Assembly: GCF_030382115.1 (NCBI RefSeq)
Contig: NZ_JAUDRJ010000003.1
Location: forward strand, 4,434,437 to 4,465,233
From: Nostoc sp. GT001
GTDB taxonomy: Bacteria > Cyanobacteriota > Cyanobacteriia > Cyanobacteriales > Nostocaceae
DNA: 30,797 nucleotides
Direction: 5' to 3'
The notes beneath the pieces are model-generated. The model saw nothing but the letters and a program-made list of their open reading frames with translations, made no database searches and was not told where the DNA came from. The position numbers and the translations under genes are program-made. Position 1 is the first letter of the stretch, and the number at the start of each line of letters is the position of its first letter. Shown here piece after piece: positions 15,410 through 24,057 of this stretch.

Positions 15410-16513
15410 TTATTTCCCTAAGACTTCAATCTGTACTGGTGCTATGCCACTGCCCATCATTCCCAAAATTCGAGCCGCGCCAGTAGATACGTCAATGACT
15501 CGACCTCGAATGAATGGGCCTCGGTCATTAATCCGCAGCACTACAGAACGACCATTGCGGGTATTGGTGACACGAACTTTTGTGCCAAAGGGTAAGCTGC
15601 GATGAGCAGCAGTCATTGCTTCAGGGTTGAATCTCTGGCCGCTAGCGGTGCGATTACCAGCAAAGTCATAGCCATAAAAAGAAGCTACACCTCTCAAGGT
15701 GGATCGCACTACTCCGACGGCAACCTGTTGAGGCAGCTTTGGTATTGATATTTGTTGACGGACTGGTAAATTCGCAATCTCTTTTATAGGAGATGCATTG
15801 CCTAGTAGTCTCCGCAAGCGATTGGTTGCTTGCAATGCATCTTGCGCCAGATTGTTGGTGGTATCTGCTAGTCGCGTACCTTCGTTGATTTCGACCAGTT
15901 CTTCGCCATTAATTTTGATTACATAGCGATCGCCATTTTGTTGGACAGGAACGCTTTTGTTTTGCGCTTGATTAGCAGTAGATTTTTCCCCTGCTTTCCA
16001 ACTGACGGTAATCTTACTCCCGTCCACGTTTTCCCGATTCAACTGGTTGATCTTAGCTGCTATTACACCAGCTATCTGAACCGGGTCATTGTCAGCGGAG
16101 CTAATCTGGTTACTCGCATCTATTACGTTCCCAGTATTTAACGCATTGGATGAATTGCTAGCAATAAGGGCGTACGATTGTACGCCCCCAGTATTGCCAA
16201 TTGCACCAACTTTTTTAGTCTCAAGATTCGTATTTGATACAGAACTCAAAAAGGTGAGAACAGGTATATTTTTGATAAAAAGGGTTGCCGCCTTACGTCC
16301 TCTAATGTCGTGAGGATGAATTTCTGTAATCACAGCATCCAAGGTTTGTTTCCCTGCTGTTGATTGGTACTCTCCCACCTTAACCACATCAGGGGCAGGT
16401 GATTTTTGGGATGCTAGCGCATTCCCCTTGGTGGTTTGAGTGCAACCGACTGATGGTATTCCCAAAACAGTCAGAAACAGGGCAACAATAGTCCACAAAT
16501 GTCTTTGATTCAT
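15410..16513 (-). CDS. rlpA: RlpA-like septal/cell-wall lipoprotein with double-psi beta-barrel
   Basis: A 367-residue lipoprotein likely acting on peptidoglycan. The N-terminus MNQRHLWTIVALFLTVLG then SVGC gives a signal peptide with lipidated Cys24. A long Ser/Asn/Gln-rich middle (residues about 40-270) contains a repeat-poor spacer and the segment YVIKINGEELVEINEGTRL, probably a small beta domain. The C-terminal RlpA domain (about 275-367) shows GVASFYGYDFAGNRTASG, RSLPFGTKVRVTN and RINDRGPF with Asp330, the catalytic residue in lytic RlpA proteins. A longer frame begins at 16573, but starting at 16513 places the signal peptide correctly. RlpA proteins cleave naked glycan strands in some bacteria; activity here is inferred. 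Confidence 0.9.
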   Translation of the reverse strand: MNQRHLWTIVALFLTVLGIPSVGCTQTTKGNALASQKSPAPDVVKVGEYQSTAGKQTLDAVITEIHPHDIRGRKAATLFIKNIPVLTFLSSVSNTNLETKKVGAIGNTGGVQSYALIASNSSNALNTGNVIDASNQISSADNDPVQIAGVIAAKINQLNRENVDGSKITVSWKAGEKSTANQAQNKSVPVQQNGDRYVIKINGEELVEINEGTRLADTTNNLAQDALQATNRLRRLLGNASPIKEIANLPVRQQISIPKLPQQVAVGVVRSTLRGVASFYGYDFAGNRTASGQRFNPEAMTAAHRSLPFGTKVRVTNTRNGRSVVLRINDRGPFIRGRVIDVSTGAARILGMMGSGIAPVQIEVLGK

Positions 16514-17412
16514 GCGTCCGTTTTTGAAAGCGACTGTAGAACTTAAAGTTTTATAACTTGTGGGATTTATCACTAATTAAAGTGATTTCCCTTTTGAAAA
16601 ACTCGAACTCGTTCCGTTTTCACTTTGTTCTTTATAACTGCAACAGACTAACACGAACCTTTTGGCTTGGGGATCAGGGTTTTAGCGTAACTATCGTCCA
16701 CTTTCTCAAATTCCCATTCCAATTTTAAGGTCGAAACCTTTCTCAAAAGCGGACTTTGGCTATGTAACGCTTTTTTCCGTAAGTCAAAAATTTCTTAAAA
16801 AAACTTTACGCTTATTTCACACTAAAGTGGCGATACCTTATTCACATCACTTCTAAAGGCTCGCAACTACCCGTGTATTCTAGAACACATACTTTTTGGC
16901 TATTTCCTATAAGAAGGTAATATAACTTTAATTAAATAGCAACGGCATAAATGCTTAAAATCATTTATTTAATGAAATATTTAGATTTAACTATGAGTAA
17001 GTGGTGATATGAGTTACATCTTAAAAAATTATGCGAGTTAGCTTGAGTCTGATATATTTTTTCAAAGTTTTTTCTACTTACATCAATCATTACTTTCATT
17101 CTCCACAACTAGACTAGTATTGGTGATAAATATAACTTTCGCTGACCGTATTGCTGAGTATAAAAAAAAGGACAATACTCAAATTAATATTTTTCAGGAT
17201 TAATGACTTAAAAATTAAGAAAACTTTGCGATCGCTTAAACAACAGATGTTGCATGTAATGTAAATTACATATTATCTTGTTTATCTTCAGTAATTGCTC
17301 AAGTATGATTTTTTGGAGCAAGCTGTTTTTGACAAAATCTTTGTAACAGTAGGGATGTACAGCTGCACCTCTTCTATATATAGTAGGTATTTTGGGAAAT
17401 GCCATCAGCCTA
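16514..17412. other. Divergent 0.9-kb control region between rlpA and glutaminase
   Basis: No gene is supported. The region is A/T-rich with a 6-bp dyad ATCACT/AGTGAT near 16570-16587 close to the rlpA start, one GCGATCGC at 17228-17235, and an NtcA-type palindrome at 17254-17271 before the glutaminase gene. Confidence 0.6.
17255..17270. promoter_or_regulatory. Candidate NtcA binding site
   Basis: TGTA-N8-TACA matches the NtcA consensus exactly and lies in a larger dyad ATGTAAT-GTAA-ATTACAT (17254-17271). It is 142 bases before the glutaminase ATG, the only nitrogen-metabolism gene in the window. A TATGAT at 17304-17309 fits TAN3T but is about 10 bases further away than in standard NtcA-activated promoters. 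Confidence 0.6.
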
Positions 17413-18384
17413 ATGACAAATCAAGGAGATATAGAAATAGAACCATCGCCATTAAAAGCTGTTCTCAACGAGTTGCATTCCCAGTACAAGTCTCTGCGGG
17501 AGGGTGCAGTAGCGAAATACATTCCCGAACTGGCAAAGGCAAACCCGGATTTGTTCAGCATTTGCATTGTGACAGTAGATGGTCAGGTTTACAAGGTTGG
17601 GGACTACGAGCAACTTTTTACTATTCAGTCAATTTCTAAGGTGTTTGCTTATGGACTTGCCTTAGAAGATCATGGATTAGATTATGTTTTAACTAGAGTT
17701 GGCGTAGAACCGACGGGGGATGCATTCAACGCGATTGTTTTGGATGAGCAATCGAAGCGACCTTATAATCCAATGGTAAACGCTGGAGCGATCGCCACCA
17801 CTAGTTTAATCAAAGGTTCCGGCCCCACCGAACGCCTTAACCGAATGCTGGATATGTTTCGGCGATATATTGGGCGCGACGTATTCGTTGATATTTCAGT
17901 TTTTACCTCAGAACGGAGTACAGGGCATCGTAACCGCGCAATGGCGCATTTGATGCTCAACTTTGGCATGATTGACCGAAACATTGAAGAAGCGCTTGAT
18001 CTTTATTTCCAGCAGTGTGCTGTGATGGTGAATTGTCAAGACTTAGCAGTGATGGCGGCTACTCTGGCGAACAAAGGTATTAACCCCATCACCAAAGAAC
18101 GGGCCGTAGATAAACGTTACATCAAAGATATTCTGAGTGTTATGTATACCTGTGGAATGTACAACTTTGCAGGTGAGTGGGCTTATAAAATTGGGATTCC
18201 GGCGAAAAGCGGGATTTGTGGTGGGATTATTGCCGTTGTACCCAATAAAATGGGCATTGGAGTTTTTTCACCGTTGTTGGATGTGCGTGGTAATAGTGTG
18301 CGGGGGGTAAAGGTTTGTGAAGAACTTTCCCAACGTTTAGGTTTACATCTATTTGATTGTTCTGGTTCAGAGGCGTCAAAATAA
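17413..18384 (+). CDS. glsA: Glutaminase (GlsA family)
   Basis: Hydrolyses glutamine to glutamate and ammonia in the cytosol. The 323-residue product is a typical bacterial glutaminase with the beta-lactamase-like fold: the catalytic Ser73-x-x-Lys76 in [42 protein letters not shown] with a substrate-binding Asn, [15 protein letters not shown], and [24 protein letters not shown]. No STAS or cyclic-nucleotide domain follows, unlike some long forms. The ATG at 17413 lacks a clear ribosome binding site; an in-frame TTG at 17392 has AGG upstream and is an alternative. An exact NtcA-type palindrome upstream suggests nitrogen control. Confidence 0.93.
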   Translation: MTNQGDIEIEPSPLKAVLNELHSQYKSLREGAVAKYIPELAKANPDLFSICIVTVDGQVYKVGDYEQLFTIQSISKVFAYGLALEDHGLDYVLTRVGVEPTGDAFNAIVLDEQSKRPYNPMVNAGAIATTSLIKGSGPTERLNRMLDMFRRYIGRDVFVDISVFTSERSTGHRNRAMAHLMLNFGMIDRNIEEALDLYFQQCAVMVNCQDLAVMAATLANKGINPITKERAVDKRYIKDILSVMYTCGMYNFAGEWAYKIGIPAKSGICGGIIAVVPNKMGIGVFSPLLDVRGNSVRGVKVCEELSQRLGLHLFDCSGSEASK

Positions 18385-18406
18385 TTCGTAATTGATAATG
18401 ACGATT

Positions 18407-18605
18407 TATATACAGCAGAATTCAGAATTCAGAATTCAGAATTCAGAAGCGATGCCCTGAGCCTGCCGTTCGCGGAGCGTCTCGTAGAGAAGAGTCAGAA
18501 TGGGCTACGCCCCGCTGCGCTAACAGAAGTAAAACAGGCTTTATACTATACCTGGCTTTGAGACTTAACTTGCGCACCTCACTAACTTGAAATTCGCTGT
18601 ATATA
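18407..18605. mobile_element. 199-base inverted-repeat element with heptamer repeats
   Basis: TATATACAGC (18407-18416) and GCTGTATATA (18596-18605) bound the unit. Inside are four and a half copies of AGAATTC (18417-18448) and a mosaic of short GC-rich palindromic repeats (GCCTGCCGTTCGCGGAGCG and GGGCTACGCCCCGCTGCGC). No protein. The arms are short, so the borders are less certain than for its neighbour. Confidence 0.5.
18417..18448. repeat. Heptamer tandem repeat
   Basis: AGAATTC is repeated about 4.5 times without error, a short tandemly repeated repetitive sequence of the kind common in filamentous cyanobacteria. Confidence 0.85.
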
Positions 18606-18611
18606 TTTCGG

Positions 18612-18721
18612 AGATATAGGACTCCGATTTGATTTCTGAAAACATACTGAGACTGAAAAGCCCGTTTTATAAGGGTTTTATCTGAAAATTTGTTCAAAAA
18701 TCAGATATGAGTCCTATATCT
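18612..18721. mobile_element. 110-base MITE with 29-base terminal inverted repeats
   Basis: AGATATAGGACTC (18612-18624) is the exact complement of GAGTCCTATATCT (18709-18721), and the inner parts TGATTTCTGAA (18630-18640) and TTCAAAAATCA (18693-18703) match in register with one difference. Both ends are 29 bases long. The interior encodes nothing. Its right end overlaps the stop codon of the minus-strand hypothetical gene. Confidence 0.8.
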
Positions 18722-19286
18722 ATTCAAACCCTTTTAAATAGGGAACAATATATTTTTGTCCTCGTTCAATGTAGTAGGGCGAAAAGAGAGTTTCATAATC
18801 TTGCTTGACTAATGCCATAGCTCGTTCCATACGTTCATGCCCATAGACAATAAACTGGGCTGTTGATGCAGCGTAGTATTCACGCTCTGACTCCTTAACA
18901 TTGTTTTTAAATGCATCTTTGTAAAGCGATCGCCCTGCTTGAATAAATGCTTTTTGTTCGTCGTCAAATTCAATTTGGCCCTCACTAGGGAAATATAATT
19001 CTGTCCGTTTCATAAAACCCATGACTAGATTCATACATTCACGGGTCTGTTCTACAGACAAACATTCTTTATCGCCGCGACGAAATCCCCATTGAGTGCA
19101 ACCATTAGTTACTTCTAACGCCCGCAGTTTGCTAAATTTATCTAGAGCGTCATCAGAAAATTTTTCAAACTCTTCAATGCGATCTTCTATGAGCTTTTTA
19201 AATCCTTGGAAATCTTCTTCAAAAAACTCTTTTAGTTCTTGAATCTCTGTCAGCTTGTTCCAGTAAATTGTGCGTTGTATTTTCAT
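18720..19286 (-). CDS. Hypothetical protein ending at a MITE border
   Basis: A 188-residue, charged, largely helical soluble protein whose family I do not recognise. The first 55 residues are rich in Glu, Lys and Phe (EFFEEDFQGFKKLIEDRIEE) and may form a coiled coil. The middle has NGCTQWGFRRGDKECLS with two Cys, and the end reads YYIERGQKYIVPYLKGFE. No signal peptide or membrane segment. Its TAG stop (18722-18720) is built partly from the terminal repeat of the adjacent MITE, so the native C-terminus may once have been longer or slightly different. It has normal base composition and one HIP1-like GCGATCGC, so the gene looks native. Confidence 0.75.
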   Translation of the reverse strand: MKIQRTIYWNKLTEIQELKEFFEEDFQGFKKLIEDRIEEFEKFSDDALDKFSKLRALEVTNGCTQWGFRRGDKECLSVEQTRECMNLVMGFMKRTELYFPSEGQIEFDDEQKAFIQAGRSLYKDAFKNNVKESEREYYAASTAQFIVYGHERMERAMALVKQDYETLFSPYYIERGQKYIVPYLKGFE

Positions 19287-19556
19287 GATTAAAAGCTGAG
19301 TAATTCACTCAGTGTATCGTATTTGCTAAAGTTGTTTTGACAGAAAATCTGTTTAGTTATGTGTGATGGGTGGAACGCCGCTCGGAATCCTGGTAAACAA
19401 TCTGGATCAAATTCCACGCGATCGCTCGCTCTGGCAAAAAACTTATGCTCGTTGACTAACCTCAAAACCTAAACTAATTAATGATTTCCTTTTATACAGT
19501 TAACATTTTAGGGATTTTCACTGATTTGGGCTTTTGACCTTTATTTTTCAGCAGAA

Positions 19557-20741
19557 TTAAACTGGTTCTGAAAGTTGCTCATCCAGACGGCGAAACAAAA
19601 ACACCCAAAGCGGTAGGGAACTATTAATTGCAATTAGTCGCACTAAATGGCCAGTTGTGACAATTTCAACATTATGATTCAATGCCAGGGAAACCAGGAT
19701 CATTTCTGCCGATCCTCCTGGCGCTGTGACTAAAAGACAGGTTAACCAGTCCCAAGAGGTTAATTGCATCGCAAGTATAGCAGCGATCGCTCCGGCTACA
19801 AGAGTCATTCCTACAGACATCAAGGCATAGGCGACAGTCCGCTTTCTAAAGTTGGGTTTATCTCCCCAATATTCACCAATAGTAATTCCCAAGAGCATTT
19901 GACCCAATAAGTTTATTATTGGTGGCGGACTAAAGCTAATATCACCCACAAAAGGCAGCCAATGTAGCAAAGGATTAAACCCGATACCAATCAACAATGC
20001 ACCAAAGAAATCGCCAGCGGGAATTTTAAATAATATAGCTGGATAAACTACTAATCCAGTGATTATGAGTACTAACAAGAGTAATTCTAGTTGAGATAAA
20101 TCGAGATTAAGCCAAGCAGTGTTGATTGGGAGTGTTTGCGGATAGTAATTACCAGTTGATGTTTTCGCGACGAGGGGAATTAAAACAACTACAGAGGTAA
20201 CGCGAATCGCCTGAACTAAGGCAACCAAACTAACATTTTTATTGTAATCGGCTGCGATCGCTGCCATAATTCCTACACCACCAGGGACTGTAGCCAGCAT
20301 TGCTGTAAATAGGTTGGTTTTGCTGGCGCGGGAGTAAATGTAACCAATACAGCCTCCACTCAGCAGCAGAAATAAGGTAAGAAAAATAAATATAGGAATA
20401 CCAGAAGCAATACTAGCTATATTAGCGTGGGCATTGGAAGCGCCGACAGTTAAGCCGACAAGTGCCATTCCCACTTTTCTAGCAGTGCGGTTAGGTTGGG
20501 GAGAATATTGATAAAAAATTCGACACCCTTGGAGAACTAGAGTACCAGCCGCAATCCCGCCAAATATCCAGGCAATCCTGCCAATTTGGAACTTTGCGAG
20601 GAGTAAACCCAGAGGTAATGCTAGAAGCATTTCCAAGGTAAGGACAATTAGTTGCTTCCTAAATACCTGTTGTTTCGTAGCAACAGGATTTTGATGAGTG
20701 TGTTCTTCCAGGCTGGGAGTACCACTTACACTTTGATTCAT
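19557..20741 (-). CDS. AbrB-family integral membrane protein (COG3180 type)
   Basis: A 394-residue membrane protein with about ten hydrophobic segments and an internal duplication: the two halves each contain a Pro-Gly-Gly motif, ATVPGGVGIMAAIA and VTAPGGSAEMILVSL, with flanking TxGxxxxxLR-like stretches (LVQAIRVTSVVVLIPL and GHLVRLIAINSSLPLWVF). These are hallmarks of the AbrB/PF05145 family. Despite the name, the family is unrelated to the AbrB DNA-binding regulator and its transported substrate is not established; older annotations also call it putative ammonia monooxygenase. The soluble N-terminus (about 28 residues) is His/Gln-rich. The gene stands alone, with 205 bases to the next gene on the other strand. 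Confidence 0.85.
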   Translation of the reverse strand: MNQSVSGTPSLEEHTHQNPVATKQQVFRKQLIVLTLEMLLALPLGLLLAKFQIGRIAWIFGGIAAGTLVLQGCRIFYQYSPQPNRTARKVGMALVGLTVGASNAHANIASIASGIPIFIFLTLFLLLSGGCIGYIYSRASKTNLFTAMLATVPGGVGIMAAIAADYNKNVSLVALVQAIRVTSVVVLIPLVAKTSTGNYYPQTLPINTAWLNLDLSQLELLLLVLIITGLVVYPAILFKIPAGDFFGALLIGIGFNPLLHWLPFVGDISFSPPPIINLLGQMLLGITIGEYWGDKPNFRKRTVAYALMSVGMTLVAGAIAAILAMQLTSWDWLTCLLVTAPGGSAEMILVSLALNHNVEIVTTGHLVRLIAINSSLPLWVFLFRRLDEQLSEPV

Positions 20742-20946
20742 CGATACTAAGCTTTTCTCTCAGTCTAAGCTATAGGCGCAAAAGTGGATCTCCGGCGATG
20801 CGATCGCGCATTACCATCAACAAGCAAATTGATACAAAGGGTTTTACTTCTAGTGGTGGGTTTATTTTAGATTTAGATTTAGTCAGGTTTGGTAGCTCAC
20901 CTCTTGCAGCAGACAATTAAAATAGTGCCAGAGATATTCCACATAC

Positions 20947-21612
20947 ATGGACAACATTAAATATATGAACACAACTCCCACTAAAAGAGAAACAGATGAA
21001 ATGTTCAAGTGGTTAAATCGGAACCGCCAGATGTTATTAGATTTATATAAAAACCAATATATTGCTTACAATGCAAATGGAATAATTGCTCACAGCGAAA
21101 ACTTACGTGAAGTTTTAGCATTAGCTAATGCTGCAAAACAGCCTTTTTTAATTTATCTAGTTCCGCGTCGCACTGCTTCCATAGAAATTTTACCAATTCG
21201 CTTTCGCAGCATCGCTCGCCATGATTGGCAACCAAATTATAGTGTTATTTTAAAACACGGAGATATAGAATCTAATACAACAATGTTAGTAGATTCTGGT
21301 GCTGAATTAAGTTTAATTTCATTAAAAGTTGGTCAAGATTTAGGCTATGCTTTGGCTGACTCTGAATCAACTTTGTTGGCAGAAACGATAGGGGGCAGAG
21401 TTGAGTACGTTTTACGTAATGTCGAAATGACAATTGATGAACACAATTTTATTACTCCTGTAGCATGGTTGCAAACCAATACAGGCGGAGAACAATTGCT
21501 TTTAGGTCGAGAAGTTGTATTTGATAAATTTAATATTGAATTTAGGCAAGCTGAGGAGCAAATTATTTTTACATGGCGTGAAGATTTGAAGTCATCAAAA
21601 TTAGTGGATTAG
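20947..21612 (+). CDS. Retropepsin-like aspartic protease with N-terminal DUF5678-like domain
   Basis: A 221-residue soluble protein of two parts. Residues 20-75 (WLNRNRQMLLDLYKNQYIAY, then NGIIAHSENLREVLALANA) resemble the small DUF5678-type domain found in many cyanobacterial proteins. Residues 85-210 form a retropepsin-like fold: TTMLVDSGAELSLIS contains the DSGA motif with catalytic Asp116, and the end has EQLLLGREVVFDKFNIEF, the usual flap-distal LLGRxxL strand. Such proteases act as homodimers, each giving one Asp. The substrate is unknown. An in-frame ATG at 20965 could be the true start. No operon partner is evident. Confidence 0.8.
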   Translation: MDNIKYMNTTPTKRETDEMFKWLNRNRQMLLDLYKNQYIAYNANGIIAHSENLREVLALANAAKQPFLIYLVPRRTASIEILPIRFRSIARHDWQPNYSVILKHGDIESNTTMLVDSGAELSLISLKVGQDLGYALADSESTLLAETIGGRVEYVLRNVEMTIDEHNFITPVAWLQTNTGGEQLLLGREVVFDKFNIEFRQAEEQIIFTWREDLKSSKLVD

Positions 21613-21644
21613 GCACAACCTTAACCCAACTTATAAACTTACTG

Positions 21645-21893
21645 CTATTTAGACTTAAGAACTCCTATTTTTTCTGCCCATTTGTAATAGACTTGCTTTA
21701 AGCTCCCAGTATGAACGCTCCAATACCGTTCACCTTTAGTCTGATTAAATATGACTAGCAACCACTCCTGTTCTTTTACATCTGGAGGTTTAGTTGCAAA
21801 AATTAGACATAATTCATCGTTCTCCGTAGCATAATACTCTAGTTTGTAAAGGCAACCTTGTACAAAAATAAAATCGGGACTGAGAAATAAATC
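21645..21893 (-). pseudogene. Small reading frame without a start codon, behind the ycf35 terminators
   Basis: An open frame of about 82 codons ends in TAG at 21645. It reads like a genuine protein: DFIFVQGCLYKLEYYATEND, ELCLIFATKPPDVKEQEWLL, then TKGERYWSVHTGSLKQVYYK. There is no ATG, GTG or TTG before the conserved-looking start; the frame emerges from the second terminator hairpin. It may be a 5'-truncated gene, or be translated from an unusual start (ATT at 21867 region). I do not recognise the family. An amino-acid composition rich in Tyr, Lys and Trp with alternating strands suggests a small beta-rich domain. Confidence 0.55.
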
Positions 21894-21904
21894 TCAGTCC
21901 CGAT
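21873..21904 (-). terminator. Second strong terminator after ycf35
   Basis: ATCGGGACTGAGA (21873-21885) and TCTCAGTCCCGAT (21892-21904) form a perfect 13-bp stem with a 6-base loop. On the minus strand TTTTATTTTT follows, giving an intrinsic terminator. Confidence 0.85.
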
Positions 21905-21911
21905 AAAAAAG

Positions 21912-21942
21912 CGGGCTAACCGCTATTTATATGGTTAACCCG
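21912..21942 (-). terminator. First terminator after ycf35
   Basis: CGGGCTAACC (21912-21921) and GGTTAACCCG (21933-21942) pair with one G-U-type mismatch. On the minus strand a run of six T follows. It lies 30 bases after the ycf35 stop. Confidence 0.85.
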
Positions 21943-21971
21943 TGCAGCTTTGGGAACGCGCAGAGAAATTG

Positions 21972-22322
21972 TTATTGCAATACCAACTTCACATTGGCGT
22001 TTTGCAGACCGCGCTGTTTTACTTCAGCCAAAGTTTTGTTAACGGCATACTTTTGGTTGATTGAGTTGATCAACTCGGTTTGGTTGTGCTTCTTAGCAAC
22101 GCCCCACAAGTCAGCGATTAGGTCAAAAGAACCATCGCCATTGCGAGACCAGCCGAGGTCATATTCGCCTTCCAACACGGCAACGATGTCAGAACGGACA
22201 CGCTGACCGTTATAACCACGGACATCAGCTTCAGTCTTTACGCTGATGCCGAGGTCGCGCAAGGAAGCCTTGAGGATTTCGGCATCGGTGATTTTGGTAC
22301 GCAGGGTGCTAAAGTGAGACAT
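21972..22322 (-). CDS. ycf35: Ycf35 (DUF1257) protein
   Basis: A 116-residue protein of the Ycf35 family, conserved in cyanobacteria and red-algal plastids, function unknown. The N-terminus MSHFSTLRTKITDAEILKAS, the middle VRGYNGQRVRSDIVAVLEGEYDLGW and the stretch DLIADLWGVAKKH are characteristic. A longer frame from 22361 exists, but GGAGG eight bases upstream of the ATG at 22322 settles the start. It lies downstream of ycf46 on the same strand with 141 bases between, including a GCGGCTTTTCTT region rich in C/T, and is closed by two strong terminators. In several cyanobacteria ycf35 and ycf46 are close neighbours, which hints at a joint role. Confidence 0.93.
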   Translation of the reverse strand: MSHFSTLRTKITDAEILKASLRDLGISVKTEADVRGYNGQRVRSDIVAVLEGEYDLGWSRNGDGSFDLIADLWGVAKKHNQTELINSINQKYAVNKTLAEVKQRGLQNANVKLVLQ

Positions 22323-22463
22323 TTGGGTTTCCTCCAATGAGAAGATTGAGAAAAACGACAACGGTTTGTTTTGGGCGAAGCCGCGCTTAACAGGATGCGG
22401 CTTTTCTTATAACTGCTAGCATTTTCAGCTAGCCTTTCCCCCTGGGATGGCAGAGGAAAGCTT

Positions 22464-23975
22464 TTAAAACTCCATTCGCTGATATTCAGCTACGGAGGAT
22501 GCTGCGGGGCGTGCGCGCTGTCTGGCCCAATCTCTCAGAGCCGTTACTTGTTCTTGCATCGTTCGAGACAGCGGCAAAGTTGCCTTCAGTGCAGCAATAA
22601 TATCTAGTTGGGTGAACTCCCGATCTTGGGCAAAAGCTTCATACATTGCCGCAACGATCGCTTGTTCAACTTCTGCCCCAGAAAAGCCATCAGACATCTT
22701 GGCTAGTTGCTCAAGATCGAATCGAGAGATGTCTTCACGGCGTTTGGTCAGATGAATATTGAAAATATCTTGCCGTTCTTCCGGTGTTGGCAGATCGACA
22801 AAGAAAATTTCATCAAAGCGTCCTTTCCTCAAGAATTCACCAGGTAAACGTTCTACTCGGTTGGCAGTTGCCATCACGAACACTGGTGATTTCTTATCTT
22901 GCATCCATGTGAGGAAGGAGCCGAAGATTCTGCTAGAAGTCCCTCCATCAGAATCTGAGGAACCTCCACTACCAGCAAAGGATTTATCTAATTCATCGAT
23001 AAACAAAATTGCTGGGGAAATAGATTCTGCTGTTTTCAGGGCATTTCGCAGATTTGCTTCACTTCGTCCCACCATTGAGCCGTCGTAAACTCGCCCCATA
23101 TCCAACCGCAACAGTGGTAAACCCCACAGTCGGGAAGTAGTTTTGGCAATTAATGACTTACCGCAACCGGGAACTCCTAAAATTAACATCCCCTTTGGTT
23201 GAGGCAAACCATAGTCTCTCGCTCTTTCTGTAAAAGCGTTGGAGCGTTGCTTGAGCCATCTTTTTAACTCTTCTAAGCCACCTACAGCATCAATCGTTTC
23301 ATCTTCTTCAATGTATTCTAAGATGCCATTGCGCCGAATTAGTTGCTTTTTCTCAGATAAAACGATGTCTACTTCATCTTCCGTCAAACGCTCTTTAGTT
23401 ACCTGTGCCTTACGGTAGACTTTCTCCGCTTCATCTTTAGTTAGACCCAAAGCAGCTCTGAGAAGTTTTTCTCTGGCTTCTGTTGTCAGCCGCCGACCAC
23501 GATTTTGCTCTATATGGTGAGTTAAGACTTTATTCAACTCAGCCATATCTGGCAATGTAAAGTCGAGAACAACAACTTCCTTTTCCAGTTCTATAGGTAC
23601 TTGTTGCATTGGGGACATCAAAATGATGTTCTTTTGCATACCTTTGAAACTAGCGATCGCATCGCGTAACGATCTATTAGTTGCAGGCGCATCTATAAAA
23701 GGATGTAAATCTTTAAGAATAAATATACTTGGTTCTTTCTGCCGGATGATCCACTCGATCGCCGCCTCTGGAGACACGGTATTATGTTGGGTGACATTCC
23801 GGGGTTGACCATACTCAACAATCCCGTGTGTTACTGTCCAAACAAATACTCGACGCTGGGGCTTTAATAACTGGGCGATTGTGGAAATTGCTTGCTCGGC
23901 CCGCTCTTCCTCGGAGGTCACAAGGTAGATTAAAGGGTATTGAGCTTGAATTAGGATTTTGAGCTCTTCGTTCAT
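22464..23975 (-). CDS. ycf46: Ycf46-type AAA ATPase
   Basis: A 503-residue AAA+ ATPase of the Ycf46 family. Residues 1-225 form a family-specific N-terminal domain (LIQAQYPLIYLVTSEEERAE, then PSIFILKDLHPFID), followed by the AAA module: P-loop GVPGCGKS (267-274), Walker B LFIDELDKS (324-332), sensor motif VFVMATANR and Arg finger region GEFLRKGRFDEIFF. The lid ends with SGAEVEQAIVAAMYEA. A Ser/Gly-rich loop (GSGGSSDSDGGTSS) interrupts the AAA domain after Walker B. In Synechocystis, Ycf46 has been linked to inorganic carbon use; the substrate is unknown. It precedes ycf35 on the minus strand. Confidence 0.93.
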   Translation of the reverse strand: MNEELKILIQAQYPLIYLVTSEEERAEQAISTIAQLLKPQRRVFVWTVTHGIVEYGQPRNVTQHNTVSPEAAIEWIIRQKEPSIFILKDLHPFIDAPATNRSLRDAIASFKGMQKNIILMSPMQQVPIELEKEVVVLDFTLPDMAELNKVLTHHIEQNRGRRLTTEAREKLLRAALGLTKDEAEKVYRKAQVTKERLTEDEVDIVLSEKKQLIRRNGILEYIEEDETIDAVGGLEELKRWLKQRSNAFTERARDYGLPQPKGMLILGVPGCGKSLIAKTTSRLWGLPLLRLDMGRVYDGSMVGRSEANLRNALKTAESISPAILFIDELDKSFAGSGGSSDSDGGTSSRIFGSFLTWMQDKKSPVFVMATANRVERLPGEFLRKGRFDEIFFVDLPTPEERQDIFNIHLTKRREDISRFDLEQLAKMSDGFSGAEVEQAIVAAMYEAFAQDREFTQLDIIAALKATLPLSRTMQEQVTALRDWARQRARPAASSVAEYQRMEF

Positions 23976-24057
23976 ACTTCGACCTACTTGAGACCTTATA
24001 GAGACAGTAGAGACATTGCTTCTGGTGAAGAAAACCGAATCATAAATATCTATTTAT

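Noticed and set aside
18417..18448. AGAATTC heptamers as a CRISPR array
   Set aside because: The units are contiguous with no spacers; it is a simple tandem repeat.
19557..20741. AbrB-family protein as a DNA-binding AbrB regulator
   Set aside because: It is a multi-span membrane protein with PGG motifs; only the name is shared.
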